Source of the DNA: Amycolatopsis regifaucium
Lineage (GTDB): Bacteria > Actinomycetota > Actinomycetes > Mycobacteriales > Pseudonocardiaceae
Direction: 5' to 3'
NCBI RefSeq assembly: GCF_001613935.1
Contig: NZ_LQCI01000050.1
Coordinates: forward strand, 62,001 to 126,000
Length of the DNA: 64,000 bases
Part shown: positions 47,671 to 56,023 of the stretch, piece after piece
Layout: every line of letters starts with the position of its first letter
Position numbering within the stretch: the first letter of the stretch is position 1
Position numbers and translations under genes: made by a program
The notes under the pieces: model-generated
The model's database searches: none
Told to the model about the DNA's origin: nothing
The model's input: only the letters and a program-made list of their open reading frames with translations

Positions 47671-48565
47671 GCCGGTCCAACGCCAGCAGGGCCGCGCCGA
47701 GCCTGCCCGCCTCGTCGCCGAGCTCCGCGATCCGCAGTTCCGGCATCCGCTGGAACTGCAGGTTCGCCGTCAGCCAGGCACGGACCGGGTCGAGGACGTA
47801 GTCGCCCGCGGTGAACAGGCCACCGCCGAGCACGACGACCTCGGGGGCGAGCAACGTGACCAGGGTCTTGATGCCGTGACCGAGTCCGTCGAGCGCGTCG
47901 TTGACGACCGAGATCGCGGCCTCGTCGCCGTGCCGGGCGGCGTCCACCACCTGCTCGGCGCCTTCCGCCGGGCGTCCGGTGTGCTCGCTGTAGCGGCGGG
48001 CGATGGCCGACGCCGACGAGATCGCCTCGAGGCACCCCGTCGCGCCGCAGCCGCACGGCAGCCGGTGGCCGACGTCGATGTGCCCGACCTCGCCGCCGAG
48101 CCCGCCCGCGGCGTACAGCTTCCCGTCGAGCTGGAGCGCGGCCGCGATCCCGGTGCCGACCGGGATGAAGGCGGCGTCGGCGCAGCCCTTGCCCGCGCCG
48201 ACACGGAATTCCGCGAGCCCGCCCGCGCGGACGTCGTGGCCGAACGCGAACGGCAGCCCCAGCCTGCTGTCGAGCATCTCGCCGAACGGCACGTTCCGGA
48301 AATCGAGGTTCGCCGAGAACCGCGCCACCCGCTCGACCTCGTCGACGATGCCGGGGATGACCACGCCGACCGCGTCCGGGGTGCCGGTGCCCGCCTGCTT
48401 GCCCAGGGTTCCCACGATCCGCGCGACCTGGTCCGCGAGCGCCTCGCCGTCCGCTCCGCGCGCCGTCGGCTCGCGCAAACTGGCCAGATCCTTCAGGTCC
48501 GCGTCGTACAAGGCCGCCTTGATGGACGTGCCGCCGACATCGAGTGCCGCCACCGCAGGTGTCAT
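47660..48565 (-). CDS. ROK-family sugar kinase
   Basis: A protein of about 301 residues with the ROK kinase pattern: phosphate-binding DVGGTSIKAAL at the N-terminus, the core PVGTGIAAALQLDGKLYAAGGLGGEVGH, and the zinc-binding CGCGATGCLE. It lacks an HTH and so is a kinase rather than a regulator. The likely substrate is glucose, N-acetylglucosamine or another sugar; the choice is not possible here. I used the ATG at 48565; a GTG five codons earlier is also open. It converges on the DeoR gene and overlaps it by 11 bp. Confidence 0.85.
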   Translation of the reverse strand: MTPAVAALDVGGTSIKAALYDADLKDLASLREPTARGADGEALADQVARIVGTLGKQAGTGTPDAVGVVIPGIVDEVERVARFSANLDFRNVPFGEMLDSRLGLPFAFGHDVRAGGLAEFRVGAGKGCADAAFIPVGTGIAAALQLDGKLYAAGGLGGEVGHIDVGHRLPCGCGATGCLEAISSASAIARRYSEHTGRPAEGAEQVVDAARHGDEAAISVVNDALDGLGHGIKTLVTLLAPEVVVLGGGLFTAGDYVLDPVRAWLTANLQFQRMPELRIAELGDEAGRLGAALLALDRLKP

Positions 48566-48609
48566 ACCCGCGATTGTCACATTGACCGGACGCTTTGCGG
48601 AGACCTACG

Positions 48610-48735
48610 CTCGACCGGCCAGACGACGGTATCCGGAACGCGGTGAGATTCCGCGCGGTCGCGCCACTGTGACCTCGGACCGGCAGGTTCGGGGAAGCCA
48701 GACCCGGCGCCGTCGTGTCACCCCTGAAGAGGCCG
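48610..48735 (+). ncRNA. Cobalamin riboswitch
   Basis: The region has the conserved cobalamin riboswitch blocks: CGGTGAGATTCCG at 48641-48653, GCGCCACTGTGAC at 48661-48673 and GGGGAAGCCAGACC at 48691-48704, in the correct order and spacing. It lies upstream of cbtB, so the cobalt uptake genes are expected to be turned down when adenosylcobalamin is plentiful. The ends of the RNA are approximate. Confidence 0.88.
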
Positions 48736-48761
48736 CGCTAGCCCGAGGAGGTCCCACCGCC

Positions 48762-48971
48762 ATGTCGTCCCCCGCGGTAACCGCAATTCCCGCCCCGATC
48801 CGGATCCCCGTCCGCGAGATCCTGCCCTGGGCGGTGCTCGTCATCCTCCTTTCGCTGATCACGCTGTACTTCGTCAGCGCCGAGCAGGGTGCGGTGTCGG
48901 TGTTCGCGAACTCGTACGTCCACGAGTTCGTCCACGACGGCCGGCACCTGCTGGCCTTCCCCTGCCACTAG
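48762..48971 (+). CDS. cbtB: Cobalt transporter subunit CbtB
   Basis: A 69-residue protein with a single membrane segment (WAVLVILLSLITLYFVSA, residues about 23-40) and the His-rich C-terminal motif HEFVHDGRHLLAFPCH. Both are hallmarks of CbtB. It works with CbtA in cobalt uptake for cobalamin synthesis. A GAGGAGG ribosome binding site lies 10 bases upstream, and the riboswitch lies directly before it. It is followed by cbtA after 14 bp. Confidence 0.92.
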   Translation: MSSPAVTAIPAPIRIPVREILPWAVLVILLSLITLYFVSAEQGAVSVFANSYVHEFVHDGRHLLAFPCH

Positions 48972-48985
48972 GCGGCACGCGCCCC

Positions 48986-49747
48986 ATGATGAGGACCTTG
49001 CTGGTCCGCGGCATGCTCGCGGGCCTGGTCGCCGGTGTCCTGGCGACCCTTTTCGCTTATTTCTTCGGTGAGCCTTCGGTCGATACCGCCATCGGTCTCG
49101 AAGGCACTTCCGCGCACTCGCACAGCGCTCCCGGCGCCCACGAGCACGCCGCGCCGGAGGCGGCGGAGGAAGAACTCGTGACCCGTGGTGTGCAGAGCAC
49201 GGTGGGCCTGCTGACCGGTGTCGGGCTTTACGGCGTCGCCGTCGGCGGGTTGTTCTCGCTGGCGTTCGCCTTCGTCTACGGACGGCTCGGCACGCTGCGG
49301 CCCCGGGTGACCGCCGCGCTGCTCACCGGCGGCGCCTTCGTGGTCGTGTTCCTGGTGCCGTTCCTGAAATACCCGGCGAATCCACCGGCCGTCGGGCAGG
49401 CGGGCACCATCGGGAGCCGGACTTCGCTGTACTTCGGCTTCGTGGCGCTTTCGCTGCTCATCGGGATCCTCGCCGCGGCGTTCGGCCGGAAGCTGGCCGA
49501 CAAGCTCGGTGCTTGGCGCGGCGGCTTGATCGCCTCGGGCGGGTACCTCGTGGTGATCGCGGTGGCGGCGGCTTTGCTGCCATCGATCGACGAGGTTCCC
49601 GCCGAGTTCCCCGGTTCCACGCTGTGGACCTTCCGGCTGGCCTCGGTCGGCACGCAGGTGGTGCTGTGGACCGCGCTCGGCCTGGTCTTCGGCGCGCTCG
49701 TCGAAAAGGCCCTGGCGCAGAAGGCACTGGCAGGCAAGACCGCGTAG
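48986..49747 (+). CDS. cbtA: Cobalt transporter subunit CbtA
   Basis: A 253-residue membrane protein with about six helices. After the first helix there is a His-rich loop (SAHSHSAPGAHEHAAPEAAEEE) that could bind cobalt. The match to the CbtA family comes from the topology, this loop and pairing with CbtB. Its stop codon lies two bases before the 251-bp inverted-repeat element at 49750. Expression should follow the riboswitch upstream of cbtB. Confidence 0.9.
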   Translation: MMRTLLVRGMLAGLVAGVLATLFAYFFGEPSVDTAIGLEGTSAHSHSAPGAHEHAAPEAAEEELVTRGVQSTVGLLTGVGLYGVAVGGLFSLAFAFVYGRLGTLRPRVTAALLTGGAFVVVFLVPFLKYPANPPAVGQAGTIGSRTSLYFGFVALSLLIGILAAAFGRKLADKLGAWRGGLIASGGYLVVIAVAAALLPSIDEVPAEFPGSTLWTFRLASVGTQVVLWTALGLVFGALVEKALAQKALAGKTA

Positions 49748-49749
49748 CG

Positions 49750-50000
49750 CTCGTGAGTGATTTGGGTCGTTGGTACGAACCCTCTCTTAGGACCTACTCG
49801 TCACCTGCGGTCTTGCTCGCGTGAAGTACATGATGGCCCCCTTCCTTGCGCTAGACGCAAGGAAGGGGGCCATCATGTACTGGAGAAGGTGTGGAGGACT
49901 CCCGCAGGGACTCTGAGTCCTTCACGGCCAGGCGGCTACCGGGCTCACGCCGTAGGTACCTGAAACAACCTTGGCTAGAACGACCCAAATCACTCACGAG
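49750..50000. repeat. 251-bp MITE-like element with perfect 22-bp terminal inverted repeats
   Basis: The ends 49750-49771 and 49979-50000 are perfect 22-bp inverted copies (core GTGAGTGATTTGGGTCGTT). In the centre lies a family B palindrome (49825-49881). No transposase or ORF of note is inside. The element fills the gap between the convergent cbtA and cobQ genes, and the cobQ stop TGA lies in the right terminal repeat. No target-site duplication was evident at the edges. Confidence 0.8.
49825..49881. repeat. Family B palindrome, perfect 26-bp arms
   Basis: Arms at 49825-49850 and 49856-49881 are perfect inverted copies around the loop CTAGA. The arm contains TGATGGCCCCCTTCCTT, related to the arm of the copies at 28559 and 55960 (TGAAGGCCTCCTTCCCT). 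Only one copy of this exact version is seen here. Confidence 0.9.
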
Positions 50001-51459
50001 ACGGAACCCCAGGCGGCACGAACGGCCTCCCCGCCACCGCGCCCTTCTCGATCAGGCGCAGCAGCCCGGCCGTGTCGACGTGCTCCTCGACGGCGTCGGC
50101 GAGCCGGTCCAGCATCGCCTCCCGCAGCGAGCCGAACCCCGGTGCTCCGGGGGCGGGCGACCAGTCCGCCACTTCGCCCAGCCAGGCGCGGCGGAAGCCG
50201 TCGTTCTCGAAGGCGCCGTGCCACATCGTGCCCCACACCGATCCCTGCCGGTGTCCATCCAAAAAGGACTCGGCGGGCCCGGTCGCCGAGACCACACCAT
50301 GGTGGATTTCGTACGCCTCCACCGGCTGGCCGCGCCATTCACCCGAAGGACGGGCCAGCACCTTGTCGACGCTGAACGAGACCCTGGTCGGCAGCAGTCC
50401 GAGACCGGGAACCGTACCCGCGCCGGACTCGACGTCGTCCTCGATCTCGGCTGCCAGCATCTGGTAGCCACCGCAGATCCCCAGTACCGGACGGCCCGCG
50501 TCGGCGCGTTTTTCGACCGCGGCGGCGAGCCCGCGGGCCCGCAACCAGGCCAGGTCGTCCACGGTGGCGCGGGAACCCGGCAGGATCACCACGTCGGCGG
50601 ACAGGACCGTGTCCGGATCCGCGGTCAGCGTGACCGAGACCCCCGGCTCCGCGGCCAAAGCGTCCACATCCGTCGCGTTGGAGGCGCGTGGGAACCGTAC
50701 GACCGCGACCCGCAGGGAGCCGCCGGTGGCGCCCCAACCCGCCGCGGCCAAGGCGTCCTCGGAGTCGATCCACACCTGGTCGAGCCACGGCAGCACGCCG
50801 AAGACCTCGCGGCCGGTGAGTTCCTCCAGCGTCTCCAGCCCCGGCCGGAGCAGGCCGACGTCACCGCGGAACTTGTTGACCAGCCAGCCGGAGACCAGTG
50901 CCTGGTCTTCGGCGGACAGGAGGGCGAGGGTCCCGAACATCGCGGCCAGGACGCCGCCGCGATCGATGTCGCCGACGACCACCACCGGCAGGCCGAACCG
51001 CCGCGCCAGCCCCATGTTGACGTAGTCGCCTTCGCGCAGGTTGATCTCGGCGGGGCTGCCCGCGCCTTCGCACAGCACGACGTCGAAGCGCTGCTTCAAG
51101 GAACGAAACGTGTCGAAGGCAATCTCGGCGAGCCCTGCCCGGCCGGTCGCGTACTCGCCCGCTTCCAGCGTGCCGAACGGTTTCCCGAGCGCGACGACAT
51201 GGCTGCGGCGGTCGCTCCCGGGTTTCAGCAGGACCGGGTTCATCGCGGCCTCGGGTTCGACCCTGGCCGCCCGCGCCTGGAGCCATTGCGCGCGGCCGAT
51301 CTCGGCGCCGTCCGCGCACACCATCGAATTGTTCGACATGTTCTGCGACTTGAACGGCGCGACCCGCACCCCGCGGCGGGCGAGCCAGCGGCAGAGCGCG
51401 GCGGTGACCAGGCTCTTGCCCGCGTCCGACGTCGTCCCCGCGACGAGCAGGCCGCTCAT
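49990..51459 (-). CDS. cobQ: Cobyric acid synthase
   Basis: A 489-residue glutamine amidotransferase of cobalamin synthesis that amidates the b, d, e and g carboxylates of adenosylcobyrinic acid a,c-diamide. The N-terminal dethiobiotin-synthetase-like fold has VAGTTSDAGKSLVTAAL. The C-terminal glutaminase domain has GICGGYQMLA with the catalytic Cys, and a His near the C-terminus (WHGAFEND). Its start overlaps the cobD stop by 4 bp (ATGA). The last residues and the stop codon are read inside the right end of the 251-bp inverted-repeat element. Confidence 0.94.
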   Translation of the reverse strand: MSGLLVAGTTSDAGKSLVTAALCRWLARRGVRVAPFKSQNMSNNSMVCADGAEIGRAQWLQARAARVEPEAAMNPVLLKPGSDRRSHVVALGKPFGTLEAGEYATGRAGLAEIAFDTFRSLKQRFDVVLCEGAGSPAEINLREGDYVNMGLARRFGLPVVVVGDIDRGGVLAAMFGTLALLSAEDQALVSGWLVNKFRGDVGLLRPGLETLEELTGREVFGVLPWLDQVWIDSEDALAAAGWGATGGSLRVAVVRFPRASNATDVDALAAEPGVSVTLTADPDTVLSADVVILPGSRATVDDLAWLRARGLAAAVEKRADAGRPVLGICGGYQMLAAEIEDDVESGAGTVPGLGLLPTRVSFSVDKVLARPSGEWRGQPVEAYEIHHGVVSATGPAESFLDGHRQGSVWGTMWHGAFENDGFRRAWLGEVADWSPAPGAPGFGSLREAMLDRLADAVEEHVDTAGLLRLIEKGAVAGRPFVPPGVPSRE

Positions 51460-52388
51460 CGCGTGACCGCCACCGCGACGGCCAGCGCGGCGAGCCCGAC
51501 CGCTCTCGACAGCCGGACCGCGCGGCGCACGTCGACCGGTTCCGGCTCGCGGCCGTCACCGAGGACGCCGCGCTGCTCGGTGCGGCCGCCGTAGCTGTTC
51601 GTCCCGCCGAGCCGGACTCCGAGTGCCCCGGCGAAAGCGGCCTCGACCTGGCCGGCGTTGGGACTCGGGTGGTGCTTCCCGTCGCGGCGCCAGGTCCGGA
51701 ACGCGGGTTTGGCGAAACCGCCCGCCAGCGGCGCCGACGCCACGGTCAGCGCCGCGCCGACGCGGGACGGGACCAGGTTGGCCAGATCGTCCGCGCGCGC
51801 CGAGGCCCAGCCGAAGTTCGCGTACTTCGGCGAGCGGTAACCGACCATCGCGTCCAGGGTGTTGAGCGCGCGGTACCCGAGCAGCCCGGGGATTCCGGCG
51901 ACCGCTCCCCACAGCAGTGGCGCGACGACGGCGTCCGAGGTGTTCTCGGCGATGGACTCGGTGGTCGCGCGCGCGAGCTGCTCGGTGTCGAGCCCGGTCG
52001 CGTCACGGGCACACAGATGCGGGAGCCGCTGCCTCGCGCCGGGAAGATCGCCGTCGTCGAGGAGCCGGGCCATCCGCGTGCCCTCGGCCGCGAGCCCGCG
52101 TCCGCCCAGAACCACCCACGTGGATGCCGCGGTGAGCGCGAACCGCGCGAACGGCCGCTTCCGGGTCACGAACTGGGCAGCGACCCCCAATCCGGTGACC
52201 GTCCCCGCGCAGGCGGCGGTGTACGCCGCGCCCTTGACCTTCGAATCCGCCCAAACCCGCTGTTCAAGGGCTTGCGCGGCACGGCCGAAGCCGGCGACCG
52301 GATGCCATCGCCGTGGATCTCCGAAGACGGCGTCGGCGACGTAACCGGTAACGAGTCCGGCTGCGGTGGCGGCTTGTCGGAGTGGCAC
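51456..52388 (-). CDS. cobD: Cobalamin biosynthesis protein CobD/CbiB (adenosylcobinamide-phosphate synthase)
   Basis: A 310-residue membrane-associated protein that attaches aminopropanol or its phosphate to cobyric acid. Family signatures are GYVADAVFGDPRRWHPVAGFGR, ESIAENTSDAVVAPLLW and NTLDAMVGYRSPKYANFGWASAR (each quoted only in part of the conserved run). I chose the GTG at 52388 because the ATG further upstream would add a non-family N-terminus. It overlaps cobQ by 4 bp and is divergent from cobU across 36 bp. Confidence 0.92.
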   Translation of the reverse strand: MPLRQAATAAGLVTGYVADAVFGDPRRWHPVAGFGRAAQALEQRVWADSKVKGAAYTAACAGTVTGLGVAAQFVTRKRPFARFALTAASTWVVLGGRGLAAEGTRMARLLDDGDLPGARQRLPHLCARDATGLDTEQLARATTESIAENTSDAVVAPLLWGAVAGIPGLLGYRALNTLDAMVGYRSPKYANFGWASARADDLANLVPSRVGAALTVASAPLAGGFAKPAFRTWRRDGKHHPSPNAGQVEAAFAGALGVRLGGTNSYGGRTEQRGVLGDGREPEPVDVRRAVRLSRAVGLAALAVAVAVTR

Positions 52389-52424
52389 GTGGCGAACCGT
52401 AGCGCGTGCACGAGAATGCGGGGT

Positions 52425-53030
52425 ATGACCAAGCTGACGCATCGCCTCGCGGGGGTTCTGGAGACTCTCGCACGGGCACTTCGCCGCTATTCGCGCGACG
52501 ACGGCAAGGTGCTGATACTGGGCGGCGTCCGCTCCGGGAAGTCACATCACGCCGAGCGGCTCGCGTCCCGCCACCCGCACCTGACCTACCTCGCGCCCGG
52601 ACTGCCGCCGAGCGCCGAAGATCCCGAATGGGCCGCTCGCGTGGCCGCGCATCGCGCGCGGCGGCCGGGCAACTGGAAGACGATCGAGACCACCGACCTG
52701 GCCACGGTGCTGCGCACGGCGACGCATCCGCTGCTCATCGACTGCCTCGGCACGTGGATCAGCCGCGTTCTCGACGAGGTCGGCGCCTGGGAGCAGCGCG
52801 CGGGCTGGGAACAGCGGCTCGACGAGCGGCTCGAGGACTTCCTGGCGGCCTGGGCGCAGGCCGACGTGCCGGTGATCGCGGTCAGCAACGAGGTCGGCAG
52901 CGGTGTGGTGCCCGCGACGGTGTCCGGCCGCCTGTTCCGTGATGTGCTTGGCGCGCTGAACAACCGGGTGTCCGCCCTTTCCGATCGGACCGTGCTGGTC
53001 GTCGCCGGACGGACCCTCGACCTGCCTTAG
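52425..53030 (+). CDS. cobU: Adenosylcobinamide kinase / adenosylcobinamide-phosphate guanylyltransferase
   Basis: A 201-residue bifunctional enzyme that phosphorylates adenosylcobinamide and attaches GMP. The P-loop GGVRSGKSHHAERL is near residue 35, and AVSNEVGSGVVP with RDVLGALNN follow. About 25 extra residues precede the P-loop region compared with shorter family members. It is also called CobP. It begins a plus-strand set with cobT (9-bp gap) and cobS, all late steps of nucleotide-loop assembly. Confidence 0.93.
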   Translation: MTKLTHRLAGVLETLARALRRYSRDDGKVLILGGVRSGKSHHAERLASRHPHLTYLAPGLPPSAEDPEWAARVAAHRARRPGNWKTIETTDLATVLRTATHPLLIDCLGTWISRVLDEVGAWEQRAGWEQRLDERLEDFLAAWAQADVPVIAVSNEVGSGVVPATVSGRLFRDVLGALNNRVSALSDRTVLVVAGRTLDLP

Positions 53031-53039
53031 GGAGCCGCT

Positions 53040-54053
53040 ATGCGTATCGCCACCCGGGACGCCGCCGCCGAAGCCGCCGCGCGCACCAGACTGGACGGCC
53101 TGGTCAAACCGCTGGGTTCGCTCGGACGGCTCGAAGACCTCGCCGCGTGGCTCAGCGCCGCGCACGGCGTCGTTCCGCCGCGACCGCTGGACGACGTCCG
53201 GGTGGTCGTGTTCGCCGGGGACCACGGGGTCTCCGGTATGTCGGCGTACCCGCGCGAAGTCACCGCGGCGATGGTCCGGGTCTTCCTCGCCGGGAAGAGC
53301 GGCGTCGGCGTGCTGGCCGAACTCGCCGGGGCGAAGGTGCGGGCGCTGGACATCGCGGTGGACTGGGACGGCGCGGACGTGCCCGCCGAAGTCACCGCGC
53401 ACAAGGTGCGGCGGGGTTCCGGCGCCATCGACGTCGAGGACGCGCTTTCCGAGGGCGAGGCGCGCACGGCGTTCGAACACGGCCTCGCGATCGCGGACGA
53501 GGAGATCGACGGCGGCGCGGAGCTGCTCATCCCCGGCGACATGGGGATCGGCAACACGACGGTCTGCGCGGCCGTGGTCGCTTCGGTGCTCGGCCTGGGC
53601 GCGGAAGAAGTCGTCGGCACGGGGACCGGCATCGACGAGGAGGGGCGGGCAAGGAAGGTCGCGGTCGTCGAAGCCGCGTTGGCCCGCGCCGGAGCGATGA
53701 AGGACCCCTTCGCGGTGTTGACCGCGCTCGGCAGCGCCTGTCTCGCCGCGACGGCGGGCTTTCTCGTGCAGGCCGCCGTCCGCGGCGTCCCGGTGCTGCT
53801 CGACGGCGTCTTCTCCGGCGCGGCCGCGCTCGTGGCCAGGGAAATCGCGCCGGGTGCGGAGCAGTGGTGGCTGGCGGGACATCGTTCGACGGAGCCCTCG
53901 CAAGCGTATGCGTTGAAGGCGCTCGGCTTGGAGCCGATCCTCGACCTCGGGCTGCGGCTCGGTGAGGGCAGCGGCGCGGTGCAGGCGGTGCCGACGCTGA
54001 GGGCGGCGCGGGCGATCCTCGCGGACATGGGCCTGCTGGCGGATCTCGCTTGA
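53040..54053 (+). CDS. cobT: Nicotinate-nucleotide-dimethylbenzimidazole phosphoribosyltransferase
   Basis: A 337-residue CobT that makes alpha-ribazole phosphate from nicotinate mononucleotide and dimethylbenzimidazole, the lower ligand of cobalamin. Recognisable parts are LVKPLGSLGRLEDLAAWL, VVFAGDHGVS, the strongly conserved GDMGIGNTT and GTGTGIDEEG. A Glu near the C-terminus is the catalytic base in known enzymes. It lies between cobU and cobS and overlaps cobS by 4 bp. Confidence 0.95.
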   Translation: MRIATRDAAAEAAARTRLDGLVKPLGSLGRLEDLAAWLSAAHGVVPPRPLDDVRVVVFAGDHGVSGMSAYPREVTAAMVRVFLAGKSGVGVLAELAGAKVRALDIAVDWDGADVPAEVTAHKVRRGSGAIDVEDALSEGEARTAFEHGLAIADEEIDGGAELLIPGDMGIGNTTVCAAVVASVLGLGAEEVVGTGTGIDEEGRARKVAVVEAALARAGAMKDPFAVLTALGSACLAATAGFLVQAAVRGVPVLLDGVFSGAAALVAREIAPGAEQWWLAGHRSTEPSQAYALKALGLEPILDLGLRLGEGSGAVQAVPTLRAARAILADMGLLADLA

Positions 54054-54796
54054 TCCTGGACGCGCTGAAGATGGCTGTCGGCACCTTGACCACGGTCCGG
54101 GTGCCCGCGCCGCGGGTGATCGACCGGCGGGTGGCCGGGGGCGCGATGGTCCTCGCGCCGCCGGCCGTCCTGCCGCTCGCCGCCGTCGCCGCCGTGATCG
54201 TCTACTTGGGTGAGTTGATCGGCCTGCCCTCCTTCGCGTCGGCGGCACTGGCCTTGGGCGCGGTCGCGCTGGGCAGCCGCGGGCTCCATCTGGACGGTCT
54301 CGCCGACACGGCCGACGGGCTCGGCGCCTCGTACGACCGCGCACGGGCGCTGGAGGTCATGCGGCGCGGGGATTCCGGGCCGACCGGGATCGCGACGCTG
54401 GTGCTGGTCCTGCTCGTGCAGGTCGGCGCGCTGGCCGGGGCGATCACGGCCGGGCACGGGATCGCGGCGGCCGCGATCGCCGTCGTCGCCGGACGCGGCG
54501 TGCTTTCCCTGTGCTGCGCCCGGGGTGTCCCCTCCGCGCGGCCTGAGGGATTGGGCGCGACAGTCGCCGGATCGGTGCCGGTGTGGACGGCCGCGGCGGT
54601 GTTCGCCGTGCTCGCCGGTGCGGCGGCGCTGGTGCTTCCGTGGTGGCAAGGCTTGACCGCGGTGGTGGCCGGCTATCTGGCCGCGTCGGCGTTGCTGGCG
54701 CGGTGCGTTCAGCGGCTGGGCGGGGTCACCGGGGACGTGCTCGGAGGCTGCGTCGAGGTCGCCGTCGCGGGGGTCTTGCTGGCGTCGTCGTTCTGA
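54050..54796 (+). CDS. cobS: Adenosylcobinamide-GDP ribazoletransferase (cobalamin synthase)
   Basis: A 248-residue integral membrane enzyme that joins adenosylcobinamide-GDP to alpha-ribazole. The motif RGLHLDGLADTADGLGASY, including the metal-binding Asp residues, is diagnostic. Six or so membrane segments follow. The start is a TTG that overlaps the cobT stop (TTGA). It completes the plus-strand group cobU-cobT-cobS. Confidence 0.93.
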   Translation: MILDALKMAVGTLTTVRVPAPRVIDRRVAGGAMVLAPPAVLPLAAVAAVIVYLGELIGLPSFASAALALGAVALGSRGLHLDGLADTADGLGASYDRARALEVMRRGDSGPTGIATLVLVLLVQVGALAGAITAGHGIAAAAIAVVAGRGVLSLCCARGVPSARPEGLGATVAGSVPVWTAAAVFAVLAGAAALVLPWWQGLTAVVAGYLAASALLARCVQRLGGVTGDVLGGCVEVAVAGVLLASSF

Positions 54797-54848
54797 GGAG
54801 GCAACTTTTCGGGCCTTTCACGCGTGAACGCGGTGAACGGGAGGTCCG

Positions 54849-55223
54849 ATGCGCACTGTCTGGCTGGTTTCGGCCGCGCTCGCCGCGCTGACGGTGGTGG
54901 CCGTCCTGACCGGTTCGCCACGCTCCGAGAACGTCCCGTCGGATCTCCCGGTCGCGATCCTCCCACCGGCGAGGTCGTTCCCGTTCGCGCTGTACACCCA
55001 TTGCGGCATCGACGAAGCGCTCGTCGACGGCGTCTACTTCGAGGCCGAGCGGCCGCTGATCGGCGAAGCGTTCAGCGCCCCGCCCGGCTGGGACAATCCT
55101 TACCAACGCGGCAGGATGACCCTGCCGAGTCCGGACCGCGCGGTGTTCCGGGACGACCTCGGCCACGAAGTCGCCTTTCACGCGCGTCCGGGCGCGACCG
55201 CGTTCAAGCGGATTTGCGACTAG
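54849..55223 (+). CDS. Secreted hypothetical protein
   Basis: A 124-residue protein with an N-terminal signal peptide (hydrophobic core LVSAALAALTVVAVLTG, residues about 6-22). No lipobox Cys is present. The mature part contains ILPPARSFPFALYTHCGIDEALVDGVYFEA and two Cys that could pair. I do not recognise the family; similar short exported proteins occur in actinomycetes. A GGGAGG ribosome binding site precedes the ATG. It ends overlapping the convergent membrane protein by 4 bp. Confidence 0.65.
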   Translation: MRTVWLVSAALAALTVVAVLTGSPRSENVPSDLPVAILPPARSFPFALYTHCGIDEALVDGVYFEAERPLIGEAFSAPPGWDNPYQRGRMTLPSPDRAVFRDDLGHEVAFHARPGATAFKRICD

Positions 55224-55849
55224 CTTTCCCCCGTCGCCAGCTTCTCGTCGATTTCCGGCAGCCAGAAGCACAGTTCGAGGGTTTTCATCCCGGCCCACAG
55301 CCCGAGTTTGCGGCCCTGCGAGACCAACGTGAACGACGCCGCCAGTAGCAGCACCGCGACCGCGGAGGCGACGAACGGGTGCTTGCCCGCGAAGATCTCG
55401 ACGATCGCCGCGATCGCCCCGAACAGCAGCGGCGGCGCGCAGTTGCGCACCATGAGCCCGGACGCGCGCAACCGGGTGACGTCGACGGCGACATCCTTGT
55501 CGTGCAGTTGCAGCGCGCACAGCAGGAGATGCGGACTCTCCTTGAGGTACGGGCGATCCTGGGCCGCGGGCATCCGGCGGAGGAACTCTTCCGCCGGGAT
55601 CCGCTGCCGACGTCGCGGCACGATCCGTTCCATGGCGTCGCCGAGCGGATAGGCCAGATAGCCCAGCAGGAAGCTCAGGACCACGATCACGATGACCATC
55701 ACCACCGTGGGCACGCCACCGATGGAGGCCGCCGTCAGGATGTGGAGCTTCGTTCCGAGGTAACCGAAGAACGCGACGTACAGCGCGCCGGGGATGGTGT
55801 AGGCGAAGAGATCGAAGACGCCGATCACGAAGTTCACCGGCCCATCCAA
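55220..55849 (-). CDS. Membrane hypothetical protein
   Basis: A 209-residue protein with about four membrane helices, two near the N-terminus (FDLFAYTIPGALYVAFFGYL and VVMVIVIVVLSFLLGYLAY) and two near residues 140-180. A basic segment RRRQR and a soluble loop lie between them. I do not recognise a family. It interrupts the cobalamin genes and has no obvious link to them. It is convergent to the secreted protein with a 4-bp overlap. Confidence 0.65.
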   Translation of the reverse strand: MDGPVNFVIGVFDLFAYTIPGALYVAFFGYLGTKLHILTAASIGGVPTVVMVIVIVVLSFLLGYLAYPLGDAMERIVPRRRQRIPAEEFLRRMPAAQDRPYLKESPHLLLCALQLHDKDVAVDVTRLRASGLMVRNCAPPLLFGAIAAIVEIFAGKHPFVASAVAVLLLAASFTLVSQGRKLGLWAGMKTLELCFWLPEIDEKLATGES

Positions 55850-55959
55850 CCATCTTTGCCCGGTGAGGTGGGCTGGATCGGGGCTGAAGTCATCACGCGC
55901 GGCGAAGGGCGCTTTCCCGGCATCGCCCTGCGGGGGAGGCTCCTTTCAGCAGATGCGTC

Positions 55960-56008
55960 CGTGAAGGCCTCCTTCCCTACTCTGAAGGTAGGGAAGGAGG
56001 CCTTCACG
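55960..56008. repeat. Family B palindrome, perfect 21-bp arms
   Basis: Arms at 55960-55980 and 55988-56008 are perfect inverted copies around the loop TCTGAAG. It is identical to the copy at 28559-28607 except for one base in the loop. It ends 15 bp from the cobC stop codon. Confidence 0.93.
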
Positions 56009-56023
56009 GCGTGGCGCTTCGGG

